Source: Sphingobacteriaceae bacterium
GTDB taxonomy: Bacteria > Bacteroidota > Bacteroidia > Sphingobacteriales > Sphingobacteriaceae
Assembly (NCBI GenBank): GCA_947460275.1
Contig: CANHHZ010000046.1
Coordinates: 1-12,437 of the forward strand
Length of the DNA stretch: 12,437 nt
Direction of reading: 5' to 3'
Below, in pieces: positions 1-6,720 of the stretch. The position numbers and the translations under genes are program-made. The notes under the pieces were generated by a model. That model made no database searches. It saw only the letters and a program-made list of their open reading frames with translations, and was not told the DNA's origin. The first letter of the stretch is position 1. The number at the start of each line of letters is the position of its first letter.

Positions 1-717
1 GTTATTGCGCAAATTTAATGCAACTTCTACAGTCTTCTCGGTAAACTCATCAACGGGAATAAATACACCTATACTTGTAGGGTAAATTGCAATATTGTTA
101 GACTGGTTAGGCTTTATGGCTACACGAGTATTGGTACTTTGCTTCAGTTTACTAATTTTAAGCGTATCTGTTTCCCATTCGGTTATTTTGGCCAATTCTT
201 CTTGTGGTCCAGAAATATTTACATATGCCGGTTTAAGTTGAATTTGATTGGCTATATGGTATTGTTTTAAAAAAACAAGTGATGATAGTAGTTTGATAGG
301 TACTCGCTTAGTGGTACGCTTAGAAAAATCGAAATACAAAGTATCTGGTTTTACCGAAATTATTTTCTGAGCAGTGGCTATCTCTTTATTAATTTGAGGC
401 AATTGCTCAGAAAAAACAACAAAATTACGGGTACTAAGCTTTTGTAAACTTACCGACACGGACTGTGGGTTGATACGTAACCTAGAAAAAAGCAACTGCC
501 AGCCCGTTCCTTCAACTTGTAGCTCTACCACATCAGGCTGTAAAGCTTTAAAAGCTTTTTTTAAAGGCTCGTCTTTATAAATCAACTGCGTTTGTACGCT
601 GTAAACATACTTATTGTTTAAGGCCAAAATTAACCATGCAAAGCAGGCGCAAAGCAAGCAACTAACAAGCACCACTACACGCTTACGCTCTATTTTAGTT
701 AATTTGATAAAAGGCAT
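1..717 (-). CDS. ybbR: YbbR-like domain protein, C-terminus cut by window edge
   Basis: The reading frame is open from an ATG at 717 to base 1, giving 239 codons with no stop, so the gene continues beyond the left edge. The N-terminus is a short basic stretch (MPFIKLTKIERKR) followed by one hydrophobic segment at about residues 14-34, which fits a single membrane anchor. After it come repeated beta-rich stretches of the YbbR type, for example VKPDTLYFDFSKRTTKRVPI and the later AYVNISGPQEEL. YbbR proteins are extracytoplasmic; the Firmicutes member CdaR regulates the diadenylate cyclase CdaA, but no cyclase gene is visible here. Position right after yajC matches the common Bacteroidota order, where coaE often follows. 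An intrinsic terminator lies just upstream, so expression may depend on readthrough or a very close promoter. The family call is good; the regulatory role is inference. Confidence 0.82.
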   Translation of the reverse strand, partial: MPFIKLTKIERKRVVVLVSCLLCACFAWLILALNNKYVYSVQTQLIYKDEPLKKAFKALQPDVVELQVEGTGWQLLFSRLRINPQSVSVSLQKLSTRNFVVFSEQLPQINKEIATAQKIISVKPDTLYFDFSKRTTKRVPIKLLSSLVFLKQYHIANQIQLKPAYVNISGPQEELAKITEWETDTLKISKLKQSTNTRVAIKPNQSNNIAIYPTSIGVFIPVDEFTEKTVEVALNLRNN

Positions 718-730
718 ACCGTAAAAATAC

Positions 731-769
731 AAAAAAAAGCCGCGCTATCGAAATTAGACAGCGCGGCTT
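731..769 (-). terminator. Intrinsic terminator between yajC and ybbR
   Basis: A perfect 10-bp GC-rich stem (AAGCCGCGCT at 737-746 with AGCGCGGCTT at 760-769) encloses a 13-nt loop. Read on the minus strand, the stem is followed by eight T residues (the A run at 731-738). It begins 17 nt past the yajC stop and its T-tract ends 13 nt before the ybbR ATG, so it would terminate the nusB-DUF1573-yajC transcript or attenuate ybbR. Confidence 0.85.
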
Positions 770-786
770 AAAAATTTGAAGCTTTA

Positions 787-1107
787 TTATGCTTTAGCTG
801 GCGCAGTTGCCGCTTTTGTAGCATCTAAAGAAATCGCCGATTTATCGAAACGGATTTTAGTTCCACCTTCAACTTCAATTAAAAAAGTAGTTTCGTTTGC
901 CCCTACAATTTTGCCATGAATACCAGCTGTGGTTACAATTTTATCACCAATACCTAATTCTGAAACTAATTTCTTAAGGTCTTTTGCTTTTTTCACTTGT
1001 GGTCTAATCATAAAAAAGTAGAATACCACCATGATTAGAACCATTGGTACCAAGGTACCGTATAAGCTGCTTCCTCCAGCTGCTTGTAAAATTACTGTTG
1101 ATGTCAT
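787..1107 (-). CDS. yajC: Preprotein translocase subunit YajC
   Basis: A 106-residue protein with the usual YajC build. It has a short N-terminus, one transmembrane helix at about residues 15-34 (LVPMVLIMVVFYFFMIRP), then a basic cytoplasmic stretch (KKAKDLKKL). A small beta-rich domain follows, containing GDKIVTTAGIHGKIVG, the family's most recognisable segment. YajC is an inner-membrane accessory of the SecYEG/SecDF translocon; secDF is not in this window. The gene follows the DUF1573 lipoprotein with a 23-nt gap and is probably the last efficiently transcribed gene of the minus-strand operon, because a strong terminator follows. Length and motif agree with the family; I see nothing odd. 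Confidence 0.95.
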   Translation of the reverse strand: MTSTVILQAAGGSSLYGTLVPMVLIMVVFYFFMIRPQVKKAKDLKKLVSELGIGDKIVTTAGIHGKIVGANETTFLIEVEGGTKIRFDKSAISLDATKAATAPAKA

Positions 1108-1130
1108 TTTTTTATTGTTATGTTAAGTTG

Positions 1131-1571
1131 TTATTTTTCTTTCACTTCGCCTATCAAATGCAATTGATGAGCTTTTGGATTTGCATTTGAGGTGATAGTA
1201 ACCACCTTGTCTTGCATGCCCATTTTTCCTTGGCTATTAAAAACCACTTTTATTACACCTTCTTCGCCAGGTTTTAGAGGCAATGTAGGATATTCTGGAA
1301 CAGTACATCCACAGGTGGCCGTTGCATTACTAATAATTAAAGGGGTTTTACCCGTATTTTTAAATTTAAAATCGTGTTGTACTTTTTCGCCTTGTACAAT
1401 GGCGCCAAATTCAAAAGTTTCTTTGTCAAAAATCATTTTTGGCGCATCTTCGGCCAACACAGCTGGCACGTTAGTAGATGGACTATCTGTACTTTCGTTT
1501 GTTTTTGTGTTGGCTTGATTGCATGCCGTAAAACAAATTGCGGCAAGGGCAAGTATACATACTTTTTTCAT
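1131..1571 (-). CDS. DUF1573 domain lipoprotein
   Basis: A 146-residue secreted lipoprotein. The N-terminus MKKVCILALAAICFTAC is a type II signal peptide with lipobox FTAC, so Cys17 would be lipidated. A polar linker rich in Ser, Thr and Asn follows to about residue 40. The rest is a DUF1573 domain: FDKETFEFGAIVQGEKV, then FKFKNTGKTPLII, then TCGCTVPEYP with the characteristic Cys-Gly-Cys at residues 87-89, and a closing PGEEGVIKVVFNSQGK segment. These domains have an immunoglobulin-like fold and are abundant in Bacteroidota; their molecular role is not established. The start lies 2 nt after the nusB stop, so translation is probably coupled and the genes share one operon. The family call is firm, the function unknown. 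Confidence 0.92.
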   Translation of the reverse strand: MKKVCILALAAICFTACNQANTKTNESTDSPSTNVPAVLAEDAPKMIFDKETFEFGAIVQGEKVQHDFKFKNTGKTPLIISNATATCGCTVPEYPTLPLKPGEEGVIKVVFNSQGKMGMQDKVVTITSNANPKAHQLHLIGEVKEK

Positions 1572-1573
1572 AA

Positions 1574-2524
1574 TTATTCCTCTAGCAAACCTCTACCAAT
1601 TTTTTTAATGCTATTGGTTTTTTTAAGGTCGTTTAAAATTTTATCTAATATACCATTTATAAATGAATTACTTTTTGGCGTACTGTAATCTTTAGAAAGA
1701 TCTAAATATTCGTTGATGGTTACTTTTACCGGAATAGACGGAAAGTTCATCATCTCGCAAATGGCCATTTTCATCAAAATGGTGTCCATCAAAGCAATTC
1801 TGTCCGACTCCCAGTTTTTGGTGCGTTCGGCAATCAAAGCTTGATATTCGTTATCGTTTTTAAGTGTATATTCAAAAAGATCTTTCACAAATTTGCTGTC
1901 CTCTTCCCAGTCGGCACTAATTGGTGTAAGTTTATTTTTAAAGGCATCTTCAGCCACAAAATTTTTGATGGTTTTGGCTACCATACCCTGCATCACTTCT
2001 CTATCTACCGGCCAATTGATAAATTTTTCTTCAAAAGCTTGAACAATATTTGGCGTTTTAAGAATAATTTTCCTGAAAATGAATTTGACAATTTCTTTCG
2101 AGCTTTCTAAATCTTCATCTTCTTCGGCCAAATAAGCAACGTATTCTTTGGTTTCTTTAAGTTTGTTAAATATAGATTTCAACAACTCTGGGTCGGAGTT
2201 CCAATTTACCTTGTACTTATTTACGAAAGCTATATAATCTGGATTTTGCTTTAAAATGGAAACAAATTTATTGTGCAACAACTTTTGATTTGGACTTAAA
2301 TCTTCGGCAGTTGGCAACAATTTATTTGCTCTTTCAATGGCATCGTTGGCTGTATATTCTGTAACATCAACCAAAAGGGCTAACATTTGGATGTACATTT
2401 CATAAACACTATCAATACTTTTCATCAAAGTTTTTTGACTAGTTACGATGTCTTTTTTTTCGGTCATGTGCCATGCAAAAATATTTTGCAAAGCTTTAAT
2501 TCTAAGGTGCCTTCTGTTTAACAT
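1574..2524 (-). CDS. nusB: Transcription antitermination factor NusB (long Bacteroidota form)
   Basis: A 316-residue protein, more than twice the length of E. coli NusB (139 residues). It opens with MLNRRHLRIKALQNIFAWH, matching the conserved basic N-terminus of the family. The C-terminal third, about residues 205-300, carries the best NusB signature: WESDRIALMDTILMKMAICEM, then PVKVTINEYLDLSKDY, then KSNSFINGILDKI. The middle section is helical, charged and family-specific; long NusB proteins of this type are usual in Bacteroidota. NusB binds boxA RNA with NusE (S10) and supports antitermination on rRNA operons. The gene sits 42 nt after the leucine dehydrogenase and 2 nt before the DUF1573 gene, consistent with an operon. 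Confidence 0.92.
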   Translation of the reverse strand: MLNRRHLRIKALQNIFAWHMTEKKDIVTSQKTLMKSIDSVYEMYIQMLALLVDVTEYTANDAIERANKLLPTAEDLSPNQKLLHNKFVSILKQNPDYIAFVNKYKVNWNSDPELLKSIFNKLKETKEYVAYLAEEDEDLESSKEIVKFIFRKIILKTPNIVQAFEEKFINWPVDREVMQGMVAKTIKNFVAEDAFKNKLTPISADWEEDSKFVKDLFEYTLKNDNEYQALIAERTKNWESDRIALMDTILMKMAICEMMNFPSIPVKVTINEYLDLSKDYSTPKSNSFINGILDKILNDLKKTNSIKKIGRGLLEE

Positions 2525-2542
2525 TAAATGATAAGAACGTGT

Positions 2543-2554
2543 GGTAAATTTACC
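2543..2554. repeat. Perfect 12-nt palindrome upstream of nusB
   Basis: GGTAAATTTACC is a perfect palindrome in the 42-nt gap between the leucine dehydrogenase stop and the nusB start. Its centre, TAAATTTA, also resembles a Bacteroidota -7 box on the minus strand, ending about 20 nt before the nusB ATG, but I see no TTG at the expected -33 distance. It could be an operator, a weak internal promoter, or chance in AT-rich sequence. Confidence 0.35.
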
Positions 2555-2566
2555 GTGTATAAATAA

Positions 2567-3655
2567 TTAATATGATGTTTTGAGTTGTTTAATATCGTTA
2601 ATACGCTTTTCGGCGATTCGGCCTGCAGCCATATTTGTTGGTATTTTTTCGGTTTTTGACAACTGGATAACTTCTCGTGTGGCGTCGTAAATATTTTCGG
2701 TAAGCTGAATGGTACGTTTTTTTCCAAATCCAGTCAACTCAGAATAGCAGTTGATCAACCCCCCGGCGTTGATTAAGTAATCTGGCGCATACAAAATACC
2801 TTTATCCAACAACAATTGTCCGTGTATTTCTTCATTGGCCAATTGGTTATTTGCCGATCCAGCAATGATCGCAAATTTCATGTTTTTGATGGTTTTATCG
2901 TTTAAAGTAGACCCCAAGGCACATGGCGCATAAATATCTGCACCGATGGTAAAAATTTTGTTTGCACTAATCGGCTTTGCCTTGTATTTTCGAGCTACTT
3001 CATGTAAGCGCTCTTCGTTGATATCGCTCACAAAAACCTCTACATTTTCTTGGCGCAGTAGTTCTACCAAATGCTCGCCCACATTACCAGTTCCTTGTAC
3101 AACCACCGATCTTCCGGCGAGCATATCGGTGCCAAAAACTTCTTTTACACAAGCTTTTATTCCCAAAAAAACACCTTTTGCAGTAAATGGAGCCGGATTA
3201 CCCGCCCCGCCCAACGATTCGGGTACGCCAGTAACATGTTTGGTTTCCATACGGATATATTCCATGTCTTTCATGGTAGTACCCATGTCTTCGGCAGTAA
3301 TAAATTCTCCGTTTAAGTTTTTGATGAAGCGCCCAAAACTACGCATCAAAGCTTCGGATTTTTGCTTTCTCGAATCGCCAATAATAACGGCTTTTCCACC
3401 CCCTAAATTTAACCCTGTGATGGCAGATTTGTAGGTCATTCCTTTTGATAAGCGCAATACATCTTCCAAAGCTTCTGCTTCAGAGTTATAGTTAAACATA
3501 CGTGTACCGCCTAATGCTGGACCCAAAGTGGTATCATGAATAGCAATGATTGCTTTTAATCCGGTAGATGTGTCATTGCAAAAAATCACTTTTTTGTGAC
3601 CAGATGCACTCAATTGATCTAAAACAGACGTTACAACAGAACTATGACCAGACAT
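2567..3655 (-). CDS. Leucine (branched-chain amino acid) dehydrogenase
   Basis: A 362-residue member of the Glu/Leu/Phe/Val dehydrogenase family, close in length to Bacillus leucine dehydrogenases. It would catalyse reversible NAD-dependent oxidative deamination of leucine, valine and isoleucine in the cytoplasm. The substrate-site motifs are present: GGTRM at 49-53, MTYK with Lys76, GLNLGGGK with Lys88 (equivalent to the catalytic lysine), and TAEDMGT with Asp123. The Rossmann domain starts near residue 180 with VVVQGTGNVG (GxGxxG at 188-193), and the acidic residue in FVSDINEERL suits NAD over NADP. The C-terminal part has the conserved PDYLINAGG segment. It is the first gene of the minus-strand operon and diverges from the ABC exporter. 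Leucine is the most likely substrate, but valine or phenylalanine preference cannot be excluded. Confidence 0.9.
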   Translation of the reverse strand: MSGHSSVVTSVLDQLSASGHKKVIFCNDTSTGLKAIIAIHDTTLGPALGGTRMFNYNSEAEALEDVLRLSKGMTYKSAITGLNLGGGKAVIIGDSRKQKSEALMRSFGRFIKNLNGEFITAEDMGTTMKDMEYIRMETKHVTGVPESLGGAGNPAPFTAKGVFLGIKACVKEVFGTDMLAGRSVVVQGTGNVGEHLVELLRQENVEVFVSDINEERLHEVARKYKAKPISANKIFTIGADIYAPCALGSTLNDKTIKNMKFAIIAGSANNQLANEEIHGQLLLDKGILYAPDYLINAGGLINCYSELTGFGKKRTIQLTENIYDATREVIQLSKTEKIPTNMAAGRIAEKRINDIKQLKTSY

Positions 3656-3680
3656 ACAAAATTGTGGAGTGGATAAGCTA

Positions 3681-3688
3681 CAAAATTA
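3681..3688 (-). promoter_or_regulatory. Candidate -7 box for the leucine dehydrogenase operon
   Basis: On the minus strand this reads TAATTTTG, an exact match to the Bacteroidota -7 consensus TAnnTTTG. It ends 26 nt before the leucine dehydrogenase ATG, leaving a short leader of about 20 nt. No clear TTG is found at the -33 position, so support is partial. Confidence 0.45.
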
Positions 3689-3716
3689 ATATAAAAATCC
3701 ATTATTTTACTTGTTT

Positions 3717-3749
3717 TTGTAAAAAAAGAAAGTCTTTTGGCTAACTTTA
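3717..3749 (+). promoter_or_regulatory. Candidate promoter of the ABC exporter, possibly leaderless
   Basis: TTG at 3717-3719 and TAACTTTA at 3742-3749 are separated by 22 nt, near the Bacteroidota arrangement of TTG, about 19-21 nt, TAnnTTTG. The -7-like box ends 6 nt before the ATG at 3756, so the transcript would start at or very near the start codon. Confidence 0.45.
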
Positions 3750-3755
3750 CAACGC

Positions 3756-5543
3756 ATGAAGCATCTTAAATTTTTAAACAAATATTTTTACAAATATAAA
3801 TGGCGAATTATACCTGGAATTATTTTTGTCATTATTTCCAATATTTTTCAAGTGATACCTGCGCAGGTGGTGGGTCATGCGTTTAATTTAATTACCGAAA
3901 ACATCACCATTTACCAACTTTTTGATGGCTTTAACCGTCAGCAACTCATTTATCAAATATTTGGCGCCAATTTATTGTTTTTTGGCGCATTGATTTTAAT
4001 GGTGTATCTGTTTAGAGGTTTGTTTTTGTTTTTTATGCGCCAAACCATCATCCTGATGTCTAGACATATTGAATACGACTTAAAAAATGAGATTTATGCC
4101 CATTATCAAAAATTAAGCCTAGGTTTTTATAGGCGCAACAATACGGGCGATTTGATGAACCGTGCCACCGAAGATGTAAATAGAGTGAGAATGTATGTTG
4201 GGCCTGCCATCATGTATACCACCAACACCACTTTTCTATTTTTTATAGCCATTTTCTTTATGTTTAGCGTAAACGTAAAATTGGCTTTTTATGCCCTATT
4301 GCCCCTACCCGTGCTGGTGTGCATTGTGTATTATGTAAACACCTTGATCAATACCAAAAGCGAGCGCATTCAAGAACAACTTTCTCGCCTCTCCAATTTT
4401 GTACAAGAGCGATTTTCTGGAATTCGCGTCGTTAAATCGTATGTGAGAGAAACGCAAACACAAGAAGTTTTTGCCCAAGAAAGCATTGCCTACAAAAATA
4501 AATCGATGGATTTGGTGAAAATACAGGCCCTTTTTTTTCCTACCATGTTGCTTTTGGTTGGCATAAGTACCATTTTAACAGTATATATAGGCGGCAAGCA
4601 GGTAATTGAAGGCAGCATAAGCCCTGGCAATATTGCCGAGTTTATCATCTACATTAATCTTTTAACTTTTCCAGTAACCATGTTGGGTTGGGTAACTACA
4701 CTCATCCAAAGAGCGGCAGCCTCGCAAAAACGCATCAACGAATTTTTACAACTGCAACCCGAAATTGTTTCTACAAACACCACAACACCCCAAATAGAAG
4801 GTAAAATAAGTTTCAAAAATGTAAATTTTACCTATCCCGATACAGGAATTAAAGCCATTAAAAACGTGAGCTTCGATATAGAAAAAGGACAATTTGTAGC
4901 CATTATTGGGCGTACGGGTTCTGGAAAATCTACTTTGGCCAACCTCATCATGCGCATGTACGACATCGACTCGGGAACCATTGAAATTGACAGCCAAGAA
5001 CTGCGCCTAATTAACCTTAACAACTACCGCAACCAAATTGCCTTTGTACCCCAAGAGGTATTTTTGTTTTCGGATACGATTAAAAACAACATTACTTTTG
5101 GCTTAAACGAGGCCACTTTTGAACAAGTGGAAGAAGCTGCAAAAAATGCGGCGGTATATCAAAACATTATAGATTTTGATCAGCAATTTGACACCATGCT
5201 CGGCGAACGTGGCATTACCCTTTCAGGCGGACAAAAACAACGCGTTTCTATGGCCAGAGCATTGATAAAAGCACCTAAAATTTTAATCTTCGACGACTGT
5301 TTATCGGCCGTTGACACCAAAACGGAAGAAGAAATTTTAGGAAATTTAGGGTCAATCATGAAAGGAAAAACCAGCATCCTGATTGCACACCGTATTTCGA
5401 CCATAAAAAATGCCGACAAAATTTTGGTGTTGGACGATGGTGCCATTACAGAACAAGGAACACATCAACAATTACTTAAATTGAACGGTGCGTATGCACA
5501 AATGTATAACCAACAATTGTTGGAAGAAGAAAATAACGCCTAA
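3756..5543 (+). CDS. ABC exporter (fused membrane and ATPase domains)
   Basis: A 595-residue half-transporter of the MsbA/multidrug-exporter type. Residues 1 to about 320 form the transmembrane domain, with several hydrophobic segments (for example around 18-38, 70-92 and 158-195). The intracellular loop motif FYRRNNTGDLMNRATEDV is typical of type IV exporters. The nucleotide-binding domain spans about 345-590: Walker A GRTGSGKST at 385-393, Q-loop in AFVPQEVFLFSDTI, signature LSGGQKQR at 489-496, Walker B ILIFDD at 509-514, D-loop SAVD at 517-520 and switch histidine in LIAHRIST. The usual catalytic glutamate after Walker B is aspartate (Asp514), as in the MdlA/YheI-like half of heterodimeric exporters. 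No second half-transporter is adjacent. The substrate is unknown. The gene diverges from leucine dehydrogenase and is followed after 100 nt by the PUR-family gene, which has its own promoter. Confidence 0.93.
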   Translation: MKHLKFLNKYFYKYKWRIIPGIIFVIISNIFQVIPAQVVGHAFNLITENITIYQLFDGFNRQQLIYQIFGANLLFFGALILMVYLFRGLFLFFMRQTIILMSRHIEYDLKNEIYAHYQKLSLGFYRRNNTGDLMNRATEDVNRVRMYVGPAIMYTTNTTFLFFIAIFFMFSVNVKLAFYALLPLPVLVCIVYYVNTLINTKSERIQEQLSRLSNFVQERFSGIRVVKSYVRETQTQEVFAQESIAYKNKSMDLVKIQALFFPTMLLLVGISTILTVYIGGKQVIEGSISPGNIAEFIIYINLLTFPVTMLGWVTTLIQRAAASQKRINEFLQLQPEIVSTNTTTPQIEGKISFKNVNFTYPDTGIKAIKNVSFDIEKGQFVAIIGRTGSGKSTLANLIMRMYDIDSGTIEIDSQELRLINLNNYRNQIAFVPQEVFLFSDTIKNNITFGLNEATFEQVEEAAKNAAVYQNIIDFDQQFDTMLGERGITLSGGQKQRVSMARALIKAPKILIFDDCLSAVDTKTEEEILGNLGSIMKGKTSILIAHRISTIKNADKILVLDDGAITEQGTHQQLLKLNGAYAQMYNQQLLEEENNA

Positions 5544-5585
5544 GCCCATCCACATTTTTTTTTAAAAAAAGTAACGTTTTCTATT

Positions 5586-5616
5586 TTGAAGTTTACTAAT
5601 TATTGCTTTATATTTA
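5586..5616 (+). promoter_or_regulatory. Promoter of the PUR-family gene
   Basis: TTG at 5586-5588 (within TTTTG) and TATATTTA at 5609-5616 are spaced by exactly 20 nt, matching the Bacteroidota promoter layout except for the last base of the -7 box. Transcription would begin near 5621-5624, about 20 nt upstream of the ATG. Confidence 0.65.
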
Positions 5617-5643
5617 CTGCAACCTTAAATATACTACAACAAC

Positions 5644-5976
5644 ATGGGAGATTTTGACAACAAAGAGAGAGAAGAAGTTTATTCGAAAAAAGTAAGAGCA
5701 GGCAAACGCACTTATTTTTTTGATGTAAAAGCAACCCGTTCGGGCGATTACTACCTTACCCTAACCGAAAGCAAAAAAAGATTAGAAGACGGTGTTTTCG
5801 TAAAACATAAGATATTTTTATACAAAGAAGATTTCGAGAAGTTTGCCGAAGGTTTAAACGAAACCGTAGATTACATTAAATCTCACCAAGAAGTGGTAGA
5901 AAAACGTTACGAATACTCGGAAAACGAAACCTATAACCACAGCCCTAAAACAGAAAAAGACGATTTTTCTTTTTAA
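5644..5976 (+). CDS. PUR-family DNA/RNA-binding protein (DUF3276)
   Basis: A 110-residue, highly charged cytoplasmic protein. Residues 11-75 form the PUR-like repeat: EVYSKKVRAGKRTYFFDVKA, GDYYLTLTESKKR, then FVKHKIFLYKEDFEKFAEGL. This pattern is the DUF3276 family found across Bacteroidota and related to the single-repeat Borrelia protein BpuR and to eukaryotic Pur-alpha, which bind purine-rich single-stranded DNA or RNA. The C-terminal 25 residues are acidic, polar and probably disordered (ENETYNHSPKTEKDDFSF). There is no signal peptide or membrane helix. It has a good promoter of its own and a strong terminator 26 nt after the stop, so it is probably a monocistronic gene. Family membership is well supported; its nucleic-acid targets in this organism are unknown. 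Confidence 0.9.
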   Translation: MGDFDNKEREEVYSKKVRAGKRTYFFDVKATRSGDYYLTLTESKKRLEDGVFVKHKIFLYKEDFEKFAEGLNETVDYIKSHQEVVEKRYEYSENETYNHSPKTEKDDFSF

Positions 5977-6002
5977 AAGAAAAAACATTTAATCGATATC
6001 AG

Positions 6003-6033
6003 ATCCCTAGCCATTGGTTGGGGATTTTTTTTT
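6003..6033 (+). terminator. Intrinsic terminator of the PUR-family gene
   Basis: The stretch 6003-6025 folds into a 10-bp stem (ATCCC paired with GGGAT, then a T-G wobble, A-T, a G-T wobble and two C-G pairs) with a 3-nt loop. It runs straight into a tract of nine T residues at 6025-6033, a standard plus-strand terminator. Confidence 0.85.
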
Positions 6034-6051
6034 GCAGAAAATTTTGTGGAT

Positions 6052-6079
6052 AAAAAAAGGCCTCGAAAATTCGAGACCT
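6052..6079 (-). terminator. Intrinsic terminator of the three-helix membrane protein gene
   Basis: Positions 6058-6079 form an inverted repeat (AGGCCTCGAA with TTCGAGACCT, one C-A mismatch, 2-nt loop). On the minus strand it is followed by seven T residues (the A run at 6052-6058). It lies 5 nt past the stop of the minus-strand gene. A shorter T run on the other side means it may also act on the plus strand, as a backup for the PUR-gene terminator. Confidence 0.75.
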
Positions 6080-6083
6080 ATTT

Positions 6084-6590
6084 TTATAAGTTATTTAAAT
6101 TTGACATACTTGAAGCGGCTCCCACTATGGCAAGAATAAAAATCAACGCATAAAGAGAGATAAAAATAATGGTTACAATACCCCAAAATTTAAATAACGA
6201 TTTGAGTTTACCTATGGCATGAGTTAAATTAAATTGTTCGCCGTATAAAACACCTGTTTTTGCATTTGAGCTGTACTGATACATCAATAAGCTTGGATAA
6301 AAGATCATCACCGCATAAAGCATAAATACAAAAGTAAAAGCGCCACCGCTTAATGCGGCCAGCTGTCCGCCTCCAAATTTTGACAGTGCAGACATGGTTG
6401 CACCTGCAGCAAGTGCACCAATTACCATTAAGCCTGTGATCACAAAACCAACTATACCTAAAAATTTGGCCCATTTGGCCATTTCGTAAAAGTGGCTGCG
6501 CATTTCTTCATTTACAGTTAAGGCTGGTTGTGCCGTTTGTACAGTTTCTTCTGCTTGGGGTTGGTTGGTTGTTTCTTCAGTATTCTCCAT
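6084..6590 (-). CDS. Small three-helix membrane protein, DUF5362-like
   Basis: I choose the ATG at 6590 (168 residues); the frame extends one codon to a GTG at 6593, which is less likely. The first 28 residues are acidic and Gln/Thr-rich, probably cytoplasmic and unstructured. Three hydrophobic segments follow at about 42-64, 83-105 and 134-158, with the conserved-looking motifs FYEMAKWAKFLGIVGFV and LLMYQYSSNAK. This layout and the MAKWAKF motif resemble the DUF5362 family of Bacteroidota, although I assign that from memory and only tentatively. No catalytic residues are evident and the function is unknown. It has its own promoter and terminator, so it is a single-gene unit, divergent from ychF. 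Confidence 0.8.
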   Translation of the reverse strand: MENTEETTNQPQAEETVQTAQPALTVNEEMRSHFYEMAKWAKFLGIVGFVITGLMVIGALAAGATMSALSKFGGGQLAALSGGAFTFVFMLYAVMIFYPSLLMYQYSSNAKTGVLYGEQFNLTHAIGKLKSLFKFWGIVTIIFISLYALIFILAIVGAASSMSNLNNL

Positions 6591-6619
6591 CACGTGAGTT
6601 TATTTAATTTTTTAAAACC

Positions 6620-6650
6620 TAAACCTAATAAATATTTATACAATTACAAA
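6620..6650 (-). promoter_or_regulatory. Promoter of the three-helix membrane protein gene
   Basis: On the minus strand TTTG (6650-6647) is followed after exactly 19 nt by TAGGTTTA (6627-6620). Both boxes and the spacing fit the Bacteroidota promoter consensus, with only the last base of the -7 box differing. The leader to the ATG at 6590 would be about 25 nt. Confidence 0.65.
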
Positions 6651-6677
6651 TTAATAGTCAAAAGCCTTAAAAATTAA

Positions 6678-6685
6678 TATCTTTG
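6678..6685 (+). promoter_or_regulatory. -7 box of the ychF promoter
   Basis: TATCTTTG followed by CA is an exact match to the Bacteroidota -7 consensus, 35 nt before the ychF ATG. A clear TTG at the -33 position is not visible. The box is back-to-back with the divergent promoter at 6620-6650. Confidence 0.6.
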
Positions 6686-6720
6686 CATTTTTATATTCAA
6701 ATCGTAAAACAACATATATA

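Noticed and set aside
1192..1688. Two plus-strand open frames opposite the DUF1573 and nusB genes
   Set aside because: They are antisense shadows of well-supported minus-strand genes, with no recognisable domain and no promoter or start context.
2524..2727. 67-codon minus-strand frame ahead of nusB
   Set aside because: It lies mostly inside the leucine dehydrogenase coding sequence, in another frame, and its product resembles nothing known. The real frame is fully supported by dehydrogenase motifs.
5549..5575. A/T-run palindrome after the ABC exporter (T run followed by A run) as a terminator
   Set aside because: The stem would contain only A-T pairs, with no GC-rich core, so it does not qualify as an intrinsic terminator on sequence alone.
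6229..6474. 81-codon frame within the three-helix membrane protein gene
   Set aside because: It is read in a different frame of the same strand, has a Cys/Trp/Arg-rich unnatural composition, and the main frame has coherent membrane helices and its own promoter and terminator.
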